Assembly: GCA_012032285.1 (NCBI GenBank)
Contig: JAAURJ010000027.1
Span: forward strand, 1-38,997
Direction of reading: 5' to 3'
DNA: 38,997 nucleotides
DNA from: Sphingomonadales bacterium
Lineage (GTDB): Bacteria > Pseudomonadota > Alphaproteobacteria > Sphingomonadales > Sphingomonadaceae
Positions 29,344 to 37,340 of this stretch are shown here, in pieces. A program made the position numbers and the translations under genes. Each line of letters starts with the position of its first letter. The first letter of the stretch is position 1. The notes under the pieces were generated by a model. The model was not told where the DNA came from. It did no database searches and worked only from the letters and a program-made list of their open reading frames with translations.

Positions 29344-30561
29344 CTATTGCTTTGACATATTGGCCGAGTTTTGCTTCTCACCAATGTCATTTGCTGCAAT
29401 CTGCGTATACAGCGAAGCCATAGGCTCATCGCCAACGGTCACGGTATCGACATCGCCAAAACCGTTAAATTCCGTCCGCATCGCGCAGCCATAGGCTCCA
29501 AGCATACCGATTTCGATATAATCGCCCGCGCCCATATCATCGGGCAGGATGAAGGGGCCGGGCATGAAGTCCATATCGTCACAAGTCGGACCATAAAAGC
29601 TGAACTCTGTCATACGCACATTGATATTGGTTTCAGGGTTGAGCGCTATCACCGGAAAGCGCCAGCCAATATGCGCGGCATCGAACAGAGCACCATAGGC
29701 ACCGTCATTGACATATAGCTCCTTGCCGCGGCGCTTTTCTACTTTGACTAGCAAAGAGGCATATTCGGCGCACAAGGCGCGGCCCGGCTCACACCAAAGC
29801 TCCGCCGAATAGCTGATCGGCAAGTCTTCAAAGCAGCGTTCGATTACATCGAAATAGCTTTCCAGCACAGGCGGTTCCATGCCGGGATAGACCGAAGGGA
29901 AACCGCCGCCGACATCAATGATATCGACAACCACTGATGCTTCGACAATGGCCGCACGGACAAGGTCCATCGCATCGCTATAGGCTTGCGGGCTCATCGC
30001 TTGGCTACCGACGTGGAAACATATGCCAAGGCAGTCGGCAACTTGCCGTGTTGCGGCCAGCAGGCTGGCAACATCGGCAGGATCAGCTCCGAATTTCGCC
30101 GCTAGGCTTAGCTTCGCATGATCCGAAGATACACGGATACGCACGCACAGCTCCAAATCGGTTGCGGTGACGCCGTCCTTCGATGTCGCCCGGACAATCT
30201 TGTCCAGCTCATCATGGCTGTCGAGCGAAAAGACGCGCACGCCGTGATTGTGATAGGCCTGCGCTATAGCCCGTTCCGATTTCACAGGGTGCATGAAACA
30301 CAAACTCGCATCAGGCAGGAACTTATGCACCAGCCGCACTTCACCCAGTGACGCAACGTCAAAATGGGTTATGCCGGAATCCCAGAGCAATTGCAGCAAT
30401 TGCGGCGAAGGATTGGCCTTTACGGCATAGAGCGACTTGCCCGGAAACTTCTCGGTAAAGAAGCGGGCAGCGCGCTGTGCGGCGTGCGGGCGTAGTAGCG
30501 TGATCGGATCATCCGGGCTTAAAGCGCGGACTACGGCGAGAGCGTCAGGAAATTCGTACAA
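29344..30561 (-). CDS. Ornithine decarboxylase (alanine-racemase fold)
   Basis: This enzyme makes putrescine from ornithine. The 405-residue protein has the PLP lysine Lys48 (SLYAVKANPSP), DVASLGEVR, the His in ICFHVGSQ, the phosphate loop DVGGGFPSVYPG, CEPGRALCAEY, and the catalytic cysteine in FYGPTCDDMDFM, the eukaryotic-like ODC signature. I chose the TTG at 30561 (MYEFPDALAVVRALSPDDP): GGGGG lies nine bases upstream, the family starts here, and the codons between it and a GTG at 30609 would run through the structured leader. Protein sequence alone cannot separate ornithine from lysine specificity. Last gene of the polyamine cluster, possibly with its own leader control. Confidence 0.92.
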   Translation of the reverse strand: MYEFPDALAVVRALSPDDPITLLRPHAAQRAARFFTEKFPGKSLYAVKANPSPQLLQLLWDSGITHFDVASLGEVRLVHKFLPDASLCFMHPVKSERAIAQAYHNHGVRVFSLDSHDELDKIVRATSKDGVTATDLELCVRIRVSSDHAKLSLAAKFGADPADVASLLAATRQVADCLGICFHVGSQAMSPQAYSDAMDLVRAAIVEASVVVDIIDVGGGFPSVYPGMEPPVLESYFDVIERCFEDLPISYSAELWCEPGRALCAEYASLLVKVEKRRGKELYVNDGAYGALFDAAHIGWRFPVIALNPETNINVRMTEFSFYGPTCDDMDFMPGPFILPDDMGAGDYIEIGMLGAYGCAMRTEFNGFGDVDTVTVGDEPMASLYTQIAANDIGEKQNSANMSKQ

Positions 30562-30647
30562 CTCAAGGGACCCCCAATAGTTTGTTAAACTTAAAAATTG
30601 CGAAAACACGCTGCCTTGCGGTTATTGGAAGTCCCCCTGGGGCAGCG
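30562..30647 (-). promoter_or_regulatory. Structured 5' leader of ornithine decarboxylase (speF-motif-like)
   Basis: Two pairings stand out on the minus strand. P: cgctgcc (30647-30641) with ggcagcg (30615-30609). A-B: gggacttccaata (30635-30623) with tattgggggtccc (30579-30567), 13 continuous pairs with two G-U. The A-B partner holds the ribosome binding region six bases before the TTG start. The two pairings cross, so this is a pseudoknot or a two-state switch. A conserved speF leader is known upstream of alphaproteobacterial ornithine decarboxylase genes; the location fits, and I propose this is a member. Confidence 0.65.
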
Positions 30648-30720
30648 GAGAAGTGCGTATATGCAGATGTGGATTTAATGTAAAGTGAATGGGGGCAAAA
30701 AATCGAATTTTTTAGGTTTT

Positions 30721-31893
30721 TTAGCTCAACCGATTTCTGAATTCGGTCCAGTCGAAGCGTTTAACGCATTGAAGATCGTCGGTATCGCTATCCCATAGCC
30801 AGATAGAGGGGAGGGGAACGCCATTGAACGTGTTTGTTTTGACCATTGAATAATGCGCTTGGTCCAAAAAAGCGAACCGCGTACCGGCTTCGCCATTGCC
30901 GGGCATATGATAATCGCCGATGACATCGCCCGCCAGACAGGAAGGCCCGCCCAAGCGAACCGCTTCGCCCTTAGCAGATTCGTGCAGCATAGCGGGGCGG
31001 TAAGGGGCCTCGATCACATCGGGCATATGGCAGGTGGCGGAAATATCGGTTATGGCAACCGGGATATCATTGCGGAACGTGTCAAGGATCGTACCAACCA
31101 ATATCCCGGCATCGAGCGCAACCGCTTCTCCCGGTTCCAGATAAATCTCGCAGCCGCTATCCTCTTTCACATCGCGTAGGAATTCGATCAGTTCCTCCCG
31201 CTGATAATCCGCGCGGGTGATATGATGCCCGCCGCCCAGATTGATCCAATCAAGCTGGTCAAAATAAGGTTCGATAAAATCGAAAACCCGGTCCCATGTG
31301 GCCTGCAGGGGTTCCAGATCCTGTTCGCACAAATTATGGAAATGGATGCCATTCACGCCCTCCATATGTTCCTCGGTCAGTTGATCGACCGGAAAACCTA
31401 ATCGGGAACCGGGGCTGGAGGGGTCATATTTTGGGGTCTCGCCCGTGGGATGCTGCGGATTGATGCGCAGGCCAATATCAAATGTCTGACCAGCGGCGCG
31501 GGCCTGTTCCAATATCAGCGCAGCCCGCCGCATTTGCATGGGTGTGTTGAAGATGACATGATCCGACAAGCGGCAGATTTCGTCCAGCTCATCGGGTTTA
31601 TATGCCGCCGAATAGGTCGCAATTTCACCATCATAAAATTCCGATGCCAGCCGCGCCTCCCAAAGCCCCGATGTGCAAACCCCGTCAAGATATTCGCCGA
31701 TAATGGGCGCGGTGGACCACATGGAAAAAGCTTTCATCGCGGCCAGCACTTTGATCTCCGCCGCATCGCGTATATCGGCTAGAATCTGACAATTGGCACG
31801 CAGCTTCGCCGCATCCACGACGAAAGCCGGGCTGTCTACGCGGGAAAGGTCAAAATGGGCAAAGGCCCCAGGATCGCCAGCTTTTGTTTCCAT
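30721..31893 (-). CDS. nspC: Carboxynorspermidine decarboxylase
   Basis: NspC removes CO2 from carboxyspermidine or carboxynorspermidine to give spermidine or norspermidine, the last step of the alternative polyamine route. The 390-residue alanine-racemase-fold enzyme has the PLP lysine Lys54 (AAMKAFSMWS), SGLWEARLA, the GSRLGFPV and GIHFHNLCEQD segments, NLGGGHHIT, LEPGEAV and the catalytic cysteine region GGPSCLAGDVIGDY, all typical of this decarboxylase. ATG at 31893 starts the family sequence. Upstream are a small lipoprotein and the dehydrogenase that makes its substrate; downstream is ornithine decarboxylase, which supplies putrescine. Confidence 0.95.
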   Translation of the reverse strand: METKAGDPGAFAHFDLSRVDSPAFVVDAAKLRANCQILADIRDAAEIKVLAAMKAFSMWSTAPIIGEYLDGVCTSGLWEARLASEFYDGEIATYSAAYKPDELDEICRLSDHVIFNTPMQMRRAALILEQARAAGQTFDIGLRINPQHPTGETPKYDPSSPGSRLGFPVDQLTEEHMEGVNGIHFHNLCEQDLEPLQATWDRVFDFIEPYFDQLDWINLGGGHHITRADYQREELIEFLRDVKEDSGCEIYLEPGEAVALDAGILVGTILDTFRNDIPVAITDISATCHMPDVIEAPYRPAMLHESAKGEAVRLGGPSCLAGDVIGDYHMPGNGEAGTRFAFLDQAHYSMVKTNTFNGVPLPSIWLWDSDTDDLQCVKRFDWTEFRNRLS

Positions 31894-31955
31894 TTAAGAA
31901 TCCCATTCCGTTTGTTTTGCGTAGAGACGCAGAGTTTCGCAATGCAAGCAGAGCA

Positions 31956-32312
31956 TTATTCATTTTGTGGCAGCTCTGGGCAGCGATGCCATAGATCATT
32001 AAGTTTTAAGCCATCTTTTGAGAGAACCAGCTTTTTTGGGGCTATGCGATAAACATCTTGCTTAGGGTAATAACTCAGCTTCAGATGGCTTTTAGTAACA
32101 GTCACCATATTGACCTGATAATCCTCTGCGTGGAACCCGACACTGTCTTCACTAATAAAAAGCTCGTTATCCAGCGTATCGCCTTCATAGTTGCAGTAAG
32201 CTTTATCCATGCTCCAGCTACCCTGATATTGGGCCGGTATTATTTGTGTTTTTGATACAGTTGCGCAAGCGGTAAAGGCCATAAGAGGCAGGATTGTTGC
32301 AAATTTCTTCAA
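31956..32312 (-). CDS. Small predicted lipoprotein inside the polyamine cluster
   Basis: This 118-residue protein of unknown function has a lipoprotein signal (MKKFATILPLMAFTAC, Cys at 16). The mature part begins with ATVSKTQIIPAQYQGSWSM, then AYCNYEGDTLDNELFISEDSVG, and ends with a second cysteine region (LWHRCPEL); two cysteines could form one disulfide. Pattern and size resemble small envelope lipoproteins with a single beta domain, but I assign no family. The start is a TTG at 32312 that overlaps the TGA of the dehydrogenase (TTGA); there is no usable ATG before the lipobox. Base composition is lower in GC than its neighbours. No link to polyamines is visible other than position. Confidence 0.65.
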   Translation of the reverse strand: MKKFATILPLMAFTACATVSKTQIIPAQYQGSWSMDKAYCNYEGDTLDNELFISEDSVGFHAEDYQVNMVTVTKSHLKLSYYPKQDVYRIAPKKLVLSKDGLKLNDLWHRCPELPQNE

Positions 32313-33520
32313 AACCCGACCGGCCCGTCTAGTTCTTCAACGGTCCAAGGAAGACCGTCGCTGTTGAGCATTTCCATGAAGGGATCGGGATCCATTTCTT
32401 CCATGTTGAACACGCCGTCGCCGCTCCATTTGCCGGTAACCATCATGGCCGAACCGATCATTGCGGGGACGCCGGTTGTATAGCTGACCGCTTGATTGCC
32501 GGTTTCTTCATAGGCGGCCTCATGGCTACAGATATTTTTGATATAATATGTCTTTTCACCCGAACCGTCCAAAGCTTCGCCGGTTGCGATCACGCCGATA
32601 TTGGTATTGCCCTTTGTGGTTTCACCCAGCGTTTCTGGTTTGGGCAAAACGGCGGCAAGGAATTGCAACGGAATGATTTCCTGCCCCTGATAGCGTACCG
32701 GCGCGATAGAGGTCATACCGACATTTTGCAGCACAGTGAGATGTTTGATATACTCATCGCCAAAGGTCATCCAGAAACGCGCACGCTCAAGCTCGGGGAT
32801 GAATTTGGCGAGGCTTTCCAGCTCCTCATGATACATCATATACATATTTTTGGGGCCAACTGCTTCAAAGTCGAATTCGACCTTATGCGCCATCGCCGGG
32901 GTTTCAATAAACTGACCATTTTCCCAATGGCGCGCCGGGGCTGTTACTTCGCGGATATTGATTTCGGGGTTGAAATTAGTGGCAAAGGCCTGCCCATGAT
33001 CGCCGCCATTGCAATCGAGAATATCAAGCTGGCGGATGGTCTTGAGCTTATGTTTCTTGAGCCACATGGTGAAAACGCTGGTAACGCCCGGGTCAAAACC
33101 TGACCCCAAAAGCGCCATTAACCCGGCTTGTTTGAACCGGTCATGATAGGCCCACTGCCAGTGATATTCGAACTTTGCCTCATCCTTGGGTTCATAATTG
33201 GCTGTGTCGAGATAGCTGACCCCGGCGGCGAGACAGGCGTCCATGATCGGAAGATCTTGATAGGGAAGGGCAAGGTTGACGACGAGTGCGGGACGGATTT
33301 GTTCGATTAATTTGGTCAGCGCGGGCACTTCTTCGGCGTCAATTTCATAGGTGGCGACTTCGGTGCCGGTTCGCTCTTTCACAGAAGTGGCAATAGCATC
33401 GCATTTGCGCTTTGTCCGGCTAGCGAGGTGAATGTCACCGAAGATAGTCTTGTTCATGGCCATTTTGTGGACCGCGACTGAGCTGACCCCGCCTGCTCCG
33501 ATTACCAAAATTTTGCTCAT
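32309..33520 (-). CDS. Carboxynorspermidine dehydrogenase (saccharopine dehydrogenase family)
   Basis: This NADPH-dependent enzyme condenses putrescine (or diaminopropane) with aspartate 4-semialdehyde to carboxyspermidine/carboxynorspermidine. The 403-residue protein opens with the Rossmann loop ILVIGAGGVSSVAVHKMA, has LASRTKRKCDAIA after the second strand, and LALPYQDLPIMDACLAAGVSYLDTANYEP, the pattern of the carboxynorspermidine dehydrogenases rather than of lysine-forming saccharopine enzymes. Gene context with nspC confirms the assignment. ATG at 33520 follows aaaggaag; a reading from 33655 would add 45 non-family residues. It heads the minus-strand polyamine cluster and is divergent from the dehydratase gene across 53 bases. 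Confidence 0.93.
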   Translation of the reverse strand: MSKILVIGAGGVSSVAVHKMAMNKTIFGDIHLASRTKRKCDAIATSVKERTGTEVATYEIDAEEVPALTKLIEQIRPALVVNLALPYQDLPIMDACLAAGVSYLDTANYEPKDEAKFEYHWQWAYHDRFKQAGLMALLGSGFDPGVTSVFTMWLKKHKLKTIRQLDILDCNGGDHGQAFATNFNPEINIREVTAPARHWENGQFIETPAMAHKVEFDFEAVGPKNMYMMYHEELESLAKFIPELERARFWMTFGDEYIKHLTVLQNVGMTSIAPVRYQGQEIIPLQFLAAVLPKPETLGETTKGNTNIGVIATGEALDGSGEKTYYIKNICSHEAAYEETGNQAVSYTTGVPAMIGSAMMVTGKWSGDGVFNMEEMDPDPFMEMLNSDGLPWTVEELDGPVGF

Positions 33521-33573
33521 TGCCGCTTCCTTTGTTTTTGCAAGATTCGTCTGCTTTGATATAGAATGCTGAT

Positions 33574-34581
33574 ATGACAGCACAAGACCCGCTTTCCCCC
33601 AATAGCAAAGCCGCCCGCACCCCAGATAGAGAGGGGGTTTTGCGGGCTGCCGCAAAAATCGCTGAAATCTTGCCGCCCACGCCGCTTCTGCCGTTGGAGG
33701 TGGATGGGGTAACGCTTTGGTGTAAGGCCGAAATGCTGCAACCTGTTGGGGCCTTCAAGATACGTGGGGCTTGGCACCGTCTAACCGATATGACGCCATT
33801 GGAGCGCAAACAGGGTGTTGTAGCAGTGTCCAGCGGCAATCATGCACAGGGTGTCGCTTGGGCAGCTCGAAGACTAGCTATTGGCGCGACCATAGTGATG
33901 CCTGAAAATGCGCCAGCGGCCAAAATCGCGGCGACCAGGGCCTTGGGCGCCGAAGTGGTTTTGTATCAGCGTCCCGGACAAGATCGTGATGCCATTGCGG
34001 CGGAAATCACTGCACGCACAGGAGCAATTTTGGTCCATCCCTTTGCCGACCCATGGGTGATTGAGGGGCAGGGTACGCTGGGCATTGAGGCGGCTGCGCA
34101 AATGAAGGCTGCGGGGATTGATGATGGGCCGCAGCATATCGTCGCTTGCTGCGGAGGCGGCGGATTAGCGGCGGGACTTGCGCTGGCCTGTCCAGATGCC
34201 AAACTCTCAATCGCTGAACCAGAGGGTTGGGACGATGTTATCCGGTCAATAGAGGCAGGATTGATCGTGCCAGTTGCCGATCAATCCTATCAAACACCCT
34301 GTGATGCGCTGCAAACACCGCGCACCTTCCCTATAAATTTCACCATTTTGAAAAGCAGAATATATAGCAGCGCAGCAGTTACACCGGCGGACATAAGCGC
34401 AGCAATGCGTTTGGTCTTTGAAAAACTGCGCCTCGTTGTCGAACCGGGCGGCGCGGCGGCGCTGGCGGCGGTTGTTTCTGGTAAAATAGCTATAGAAGGT
34501 TCCGCGCTGGTAACTCTTTCTGGCGGCAATATTGATCCGAATCTATTTGCTAAAATAATTTCAAATAATACAGTTCGATAG
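33574..34581 (+). CDS. PLP-dependent threonine/serine dehydratase
   Basis: This fold-type II enzyme deaminates threonine or serine to oxo acid and ammonia. The 335-residue protein has the PLP lysine Lys62 in GAFKIRGAWHRL, SSGNHAQGVAWAARRL, the glycine-rich phosphate loop ACCGGGGLAAG and a C-terminal SGGN motif. It lacks the C-terminal ACT regulatory domains of IlvA (about 510 residues), so it is a short, unregulated dehydratase, or a serine racemase-like enzyme; a biosynthetic role in isoleucine formation with the nearby ilvD is possible but not adjacent. ATG at 33574. It is divergent from the polyamine cluster and shows no clear terminator. Confidence 0.88.
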   Translation: MTAQDPLSPNSKAARTPDREGVLRAAAKIAEILPPTPLLPLEVDGVTLWCKAEMLQPVGAFKIRGAWHRLTDMTPLERKQGVVAVSSGNHAQGVAWAARRLAIGATIVMPENAPAAKIAATRALGAEVVLYQRPGQDRDAIAAEITARTGAILVHPFADPWVIEGQGTLGIEAAAQMKAAGIDDGPQHIVACCGGGGLAAGLALACPDAKLSIAEPEGWDDVIRSIEAGLIVPVADQSYQTPCDALQTPRTFPINFTILKSRIYSSAAVTPADISAAMRLVFEKLRLVVEPGGAAALAAVVSGKIAIEGSALVTLSGGNIDPNLFAKIISNNTVR

Positions 34582-34638
34582 ATATATTCCCATTATTTTT
34601 GTCGTTGATGCATCCCGATCCACATTCCGCTCGTATCT

Positions 34639-34666
34639 GGGGATGTTCATTTTCTGAACATTCCCC
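34639..34666 (+). other. Hairpin between the dehydratase and the fasciclin gene
   Basis: gggga (34639-34643) plus tgttca (34644-34649) pair with tgaaca (34655-34660) and tcccc (34662-34666) around a ttttc loop with one bulged t. It ends 20 bases before the fasciclin start and eight bases before its Shine-Dalgarno aaagga. It may be a leader hairpin or a weak terminator (no T run follows). Confidence 0.4.
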
Positions 34667-34686
34667 CGAACCCGAAAGGATGATAG

Positions 34687-35250
34687 ATGCAATTAGGAAA
34701 AATTATAAAGACAGCTTTGGCTGGATCAGCCGCTTTTGCCGCAATGGGCGGCGTAACTTTGGCTCATGCCGGGCATCATAGCGAAAAAGCGGCCAAAATG
34801 GCACCTGCCAATATTATCGGTGTCGCGGCAAGCAATGAAAATTTTGAAACATTGGTTGCTGCGGTAAAAGCAGCCGGGCTGGTCGAAACCTTGTCCGGAA
34901 AAGGACCGTTCACTGTTTTTGCGCCAACGGATGATGCCTTTGCAAAGCTGCCAGCAGGGACTGTTGGCGAATTGGTTAAACCGGAAAACAAGGACCAGCT
35001 GACCAGCATTTTAACCTATCATGTTCTTGCCGGCAAATTTGATGCTAAAAATGTTATGAGTTTGCTAAAAGCCAATAATGGATCGGTTTTCGTTGAAACC
35101 GTGCAAGGCGAAAAGCTGAATATCCGGACTGATAGCCATGGTGCCCTGACGCTGATTGATAATAATGGTAATAAGTCCAAGATTATTATGACCGATGTTG
35201 GCGCATCCAATGGCGTCATTCATGTGATCGACAAGGTCGTTTTACCCTGA
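34687..35250 (+). CDS. Exported fasciclin-domain protein
   Basis: This is a 187-residue secreted protein with a signal peptide (cleavage near residue 28, after LAHA) and one fasciclin (FAS1) domain. The H1 box is visible as GPFTVFAPTDDAFAKLPAGTV, followed by LTYHVLAGKF and the C-terminal GASNGVIHVIDKVVLP. FAS1 domains bind surfaces or partners; adhesion and biofilm roles are known in other bacteria but not proven here. Good Shine-Dalgarno (gaaagga) seven bases before the ATG at 34687, and an intrinsic terminator follows at 35260. A monocistronic unit. Confidence 0.93.
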   Translation: MQLGKIIKTALAGSAAFAAMGGVTLAHAGHHSEKAAKMAPANIIGVAASNENFETLVAAVKAAGLVETLSGKGPFTVFAPTDDAFAKLPAGTVGELVKPENKDQLTSILTYHVLAGKFDAKNVMSLLKANNGSVFVETVQGEKLNIRTDSHGALTLIDNNGNKSKIIMTDVGASNGVIHVIDKVVLP

Positions 35251-35259
35251 AAAACCATA

Positions 35260-35289
35260 CGGGGGCCAATATTCTGGCCCCCGCATTTT
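35260..35289 (+). terminator. Intrinsic terminator after the fasciclin gene
   Basis: cgggggcca (35260-35268) pairs perfectly with tggcccccg (35275-35283), 9 bp around atattc, followed by ca and four T. Placed nine bases after the stop codon. Confidence 0.82.
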
Positions 35290-35360
35290 CCCCTAAAAAA
35301 TTTGCAATTTATTTAGGATATTAGCTTATTTTGCTCTGATATTATTCATTGAGCTATTTT

Positions 35361-35825
35361 ATGATTATATTGCAAAAATCGCCAAATGGCCCCAGAAAAA
35401 TGGTTCCGACGGGCTTTTCTTGGACCACTTTCTTTTTCGGAATTTTTCCGGCCTTGCTTCGCGGGGACGCGAAAAATGCGGCATTCATGTTCTTTTCCGC
35501 ATTGCTGACATTGGGATTTGCGGCTTTGGTTTGGCCCTTCATCTACAATGATATTTACATTAATGATTTAAAAGCAAAAGGCTGGACCGAAGTTAAAGAT
35601 GGTTTCGGCGTTGAAGACAGCAATGATGGCAAAGCGAAAGTCCCCGTATATCATGAAGCAACAGCGCCATCATCGGGTTTCCGCGATAATCCGCGTCTTG
35701 ATATTCTATATTCTGAACCCGAACAGGAAAATCCGAAGATTAAAGAAGAGCCGAAGCCGGTTCCTCCGCCGGTACCAACCAATCATATCGGTGTAGCCGC
35801 TAGCTTTGGACGGAAAGTCGCCTAA
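35361..35825 (+). CDS. DUF2628-like small membrane protein
   Basis: This 154-residue protein has two predicted membrane segments (about residues 18-35, FSWTTFFFGIFPALLRGD, and about 40-62) and a cytoplasmic tail with GWTEVKDG, then a Glu/Lys/Pro-rich linker ending in a short hydrophobic motif. The opening (IILQKSPNGPRK...PTGFSWTTFFFGIFPALLRGD) is the DUF2628 pattern, whose function is unknown. The ATG at 35361 is preferred over the TTG at 35349. It lies between the fasciclin terminator and the convergent hemA, apparently alone. Confidence 0.78.
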   Translation: MIILQKSPNGPRKMVPTGFSWTTFFFGIFPALLRGDAKNAAFMFFSALLTLGFAALVWPFIYNDIYINDLKAKGWTEVKDGFGVEDSNDGKAKVPVYHEATAPSSGFRDNPRLDILYSEPEQENPKIKEEPKPVPPPVPTNHIGVAASFGRKVA

Positions 35826-35840
35826 GTGGGGTAAGGGGTG

Positions 35841-37061
35841 TCAGGCAGCTTTTTGCAGCTGTAATTCCATCCGGTCCCAAATTTCGACCAAAGCCATGGT
35901 AAGATCGCGCATCATGACTGCATCATGTTGGGGACCTGGTGTAAAACGTAGGCGTTCTGTGCCGCGCGGGACAGTAGGATAATTGATCGGCTGCACATAA
36001 ACGCCATATTCAGCGAGCAATGTATCGCTGATTTTCTTTGCCTTGACCGGATCGCCGACCATTAAAGGCACGATATGTGTGCCGGTCATCATCACCGGCA
36101 GGCCCGCATCGGAAAAGAGACTTTTCAGCATCGCGGCATTGGCTTGCTGCGCATCGCGCTCCTCAGACGATGCTTTCAAATGTCGCACTGCGGCGAGCAC
36201 GCCCGCGACCAATACTGGTGACAGGCTGGTGGTGAAAATAAAACCCGGCGCATAGCTGCGGATCACATCGACGATTTTCTGCTCGGCGGTTATATAGCCG
36301 CCCATAACGCCAAATGCCTTGCCCAAAGTGCCTTCGATAATCGTTACCCGGTTCGCCACCGCATCACGCTCTGTAATACCGCCACCGCGCGGACCATACA
36401 TACCGACTGCATGAACTTCATCGCAATAGGTCAGCGCATTATATTTATCGGCCAGATCGCAAATAGCGGCAATCGGTGCGACATCGCCGTCCATCGAATA
36501 GACACTTTCAAAAGCAATTAATTTGGGTGCATCGCTGTCATCAGCTGCCAGTAATTCTTCAAGATGCGCAAGATCATTGTGCCGCCAAACTCGCTTTTCA
36601 CACCCTGAATTGCGGATACCAGCGATCATGCTGGCATGGTTGAGTTCATCGGAATAAATGATGCAGCCGGGAAGGATTTTGGCCAGCGTCGACAATGTTG
36701 CTTCGTTCGATACATAGCCGGAGGTAAACAGCAAAGCCCCTGACTTGCCATGCAGGTCGGCCAGTTCGGCCTCCAATTCGATATGATAATGGGTGTTGCC
36801 GCCAATATTTCGCGTGCCGCCCGATCCGGCACCGACATCGTGCAGTGCCTCCTCCATCGCCGCAATCACTTTGGGATGTTGGCCCATGCAAAGATAGTCG
36901 TTGGAGCACCAAACGGTTATCGGTTTCGGACCGTTATGTCCTGCAAAACAACGCGCATTGGGGAATTTACCCTTGTTGCGCAATATGTCAATGAACACAC
37001 GGTAACGCCCTTCTGCGTGCAGGCGGTCTATCGCCTTGTCAAAAACCTGATCATAATTCAT
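35841..37061 (-). CDS. hemA: 5-Aminolevulinate synthase
   Basis: HemA condenses glycine and succinyl-CoA to 5-aminolevulinate, the first step of heme and (bacterio)chlorophyll synthesis in alphaproteobacteria. The 406-residue PLP enzyme has [50 protein letters not shown] and the PLP lysine Lys248 in [14 protein letters not shown], with the C-terminal family end. ATG at 37061 matches the family N-terminus and follows cagga; an in-frame start at 37088 would add nine residues. A perfect FNR box lies about 172 bases upstream, so expression is likely raised when oxygen falls, as known for other alphaproteobacterial hemA genes. Follows murI on the same strand after a 279-base gap. Confidence 0.97.
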   Translation of the reverse strand: MNYDQVFDKAIDRLHAEGRYRVFIDILRNKGKFPNARCFAGHNGPKPITVWCSNDYLCMGQHPKVIAAMEEALHDVGAGSGGTRNIGGNTHYHIELEAELADLHGKSGALLFTSGYVSNEATLSTLAKILPGCIIYSDELNHASMIAGIRNSGCEKRVWRHNDLAHLEELLAADDSDAPKLIAFESVYSMDGDVAPIAAICDLADKYNALTYCDEVHAVGMYGPRGGGITERDAVANRVTIIEGTLGKAFGVMGGYITAEQKIVDVIRSYAPGFIFTTSLSPVLVAGVLAAVRHLKASSEERDAQQANAAMLKSLFSDAGLPVMMTGTHIVPLMVGDPVKAKKISDTLLAEYGVYVQPINYPTVPRGTERLRFTPGPQHDAVMMRDLTMALVEIWDRMELQLQKAA

Positions 37062-37340
37062 TGCTGAAAAATTCCTGTTGCCACGCATTCTGTTTTTGCC
37101 ATTCGAGGCGCTTTAGGGGAGGATTTCCGAAAAATCCAGTGCTAACGACTTGCAAATCACGCACCCCAATTTTCACTTCGCGTCCTGAACGTATTGTTCA
37201 TAGCCCTATCTCACCGATAGAGTGTATATTCGTTGATTTATATCAATTTGACAGGAAATTTTTCTACACGCCAATGAAGATTTTTGGGTATTCTGATTGA
37301 TAAAGGCGATCAAAGTTTCTGTTATCGAAACTATTATCGA
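37062..37340 (-). promoter_or_regulatory. hemA upstream region
   Basis: This 279-base AT-rich stretch before hemA holds the FNR box at 37233-37246 and no gene I can support. A box centred at 37239.5 would put an FNR-type class II transcription start near 37198, giving a leader of about 137 bases. Confidence 0.6.
37233..37246 (-). promoter_or_regulatory. FNR/FnrL box upstream of hemA
   Basis: TTGAT-ttat-ATCAA is an exact match to the FNR consensus TTGAT-N4-ATCAA. Placement in the hemA promoter region mirrors the known oxygen control of hemA by FnrL in Rhodobacter. It is not near another start on the plus strand. Confidence 0.82.

Noticed and set aside
30562-30609. GTG start at 30609 for ornithine decarboxylase
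   Set aside because: The 16 extra codons cover the conserved-looking leader helix and do not resemble the family; the TTG at 30561 has a well-placed GGGGG.
32492-33103. Plus-strand open frame (203 codons) opposite the carboxynorspermidine dehydrogenase
   Set aside because: Antisense shadow of a clearly conserved gene.
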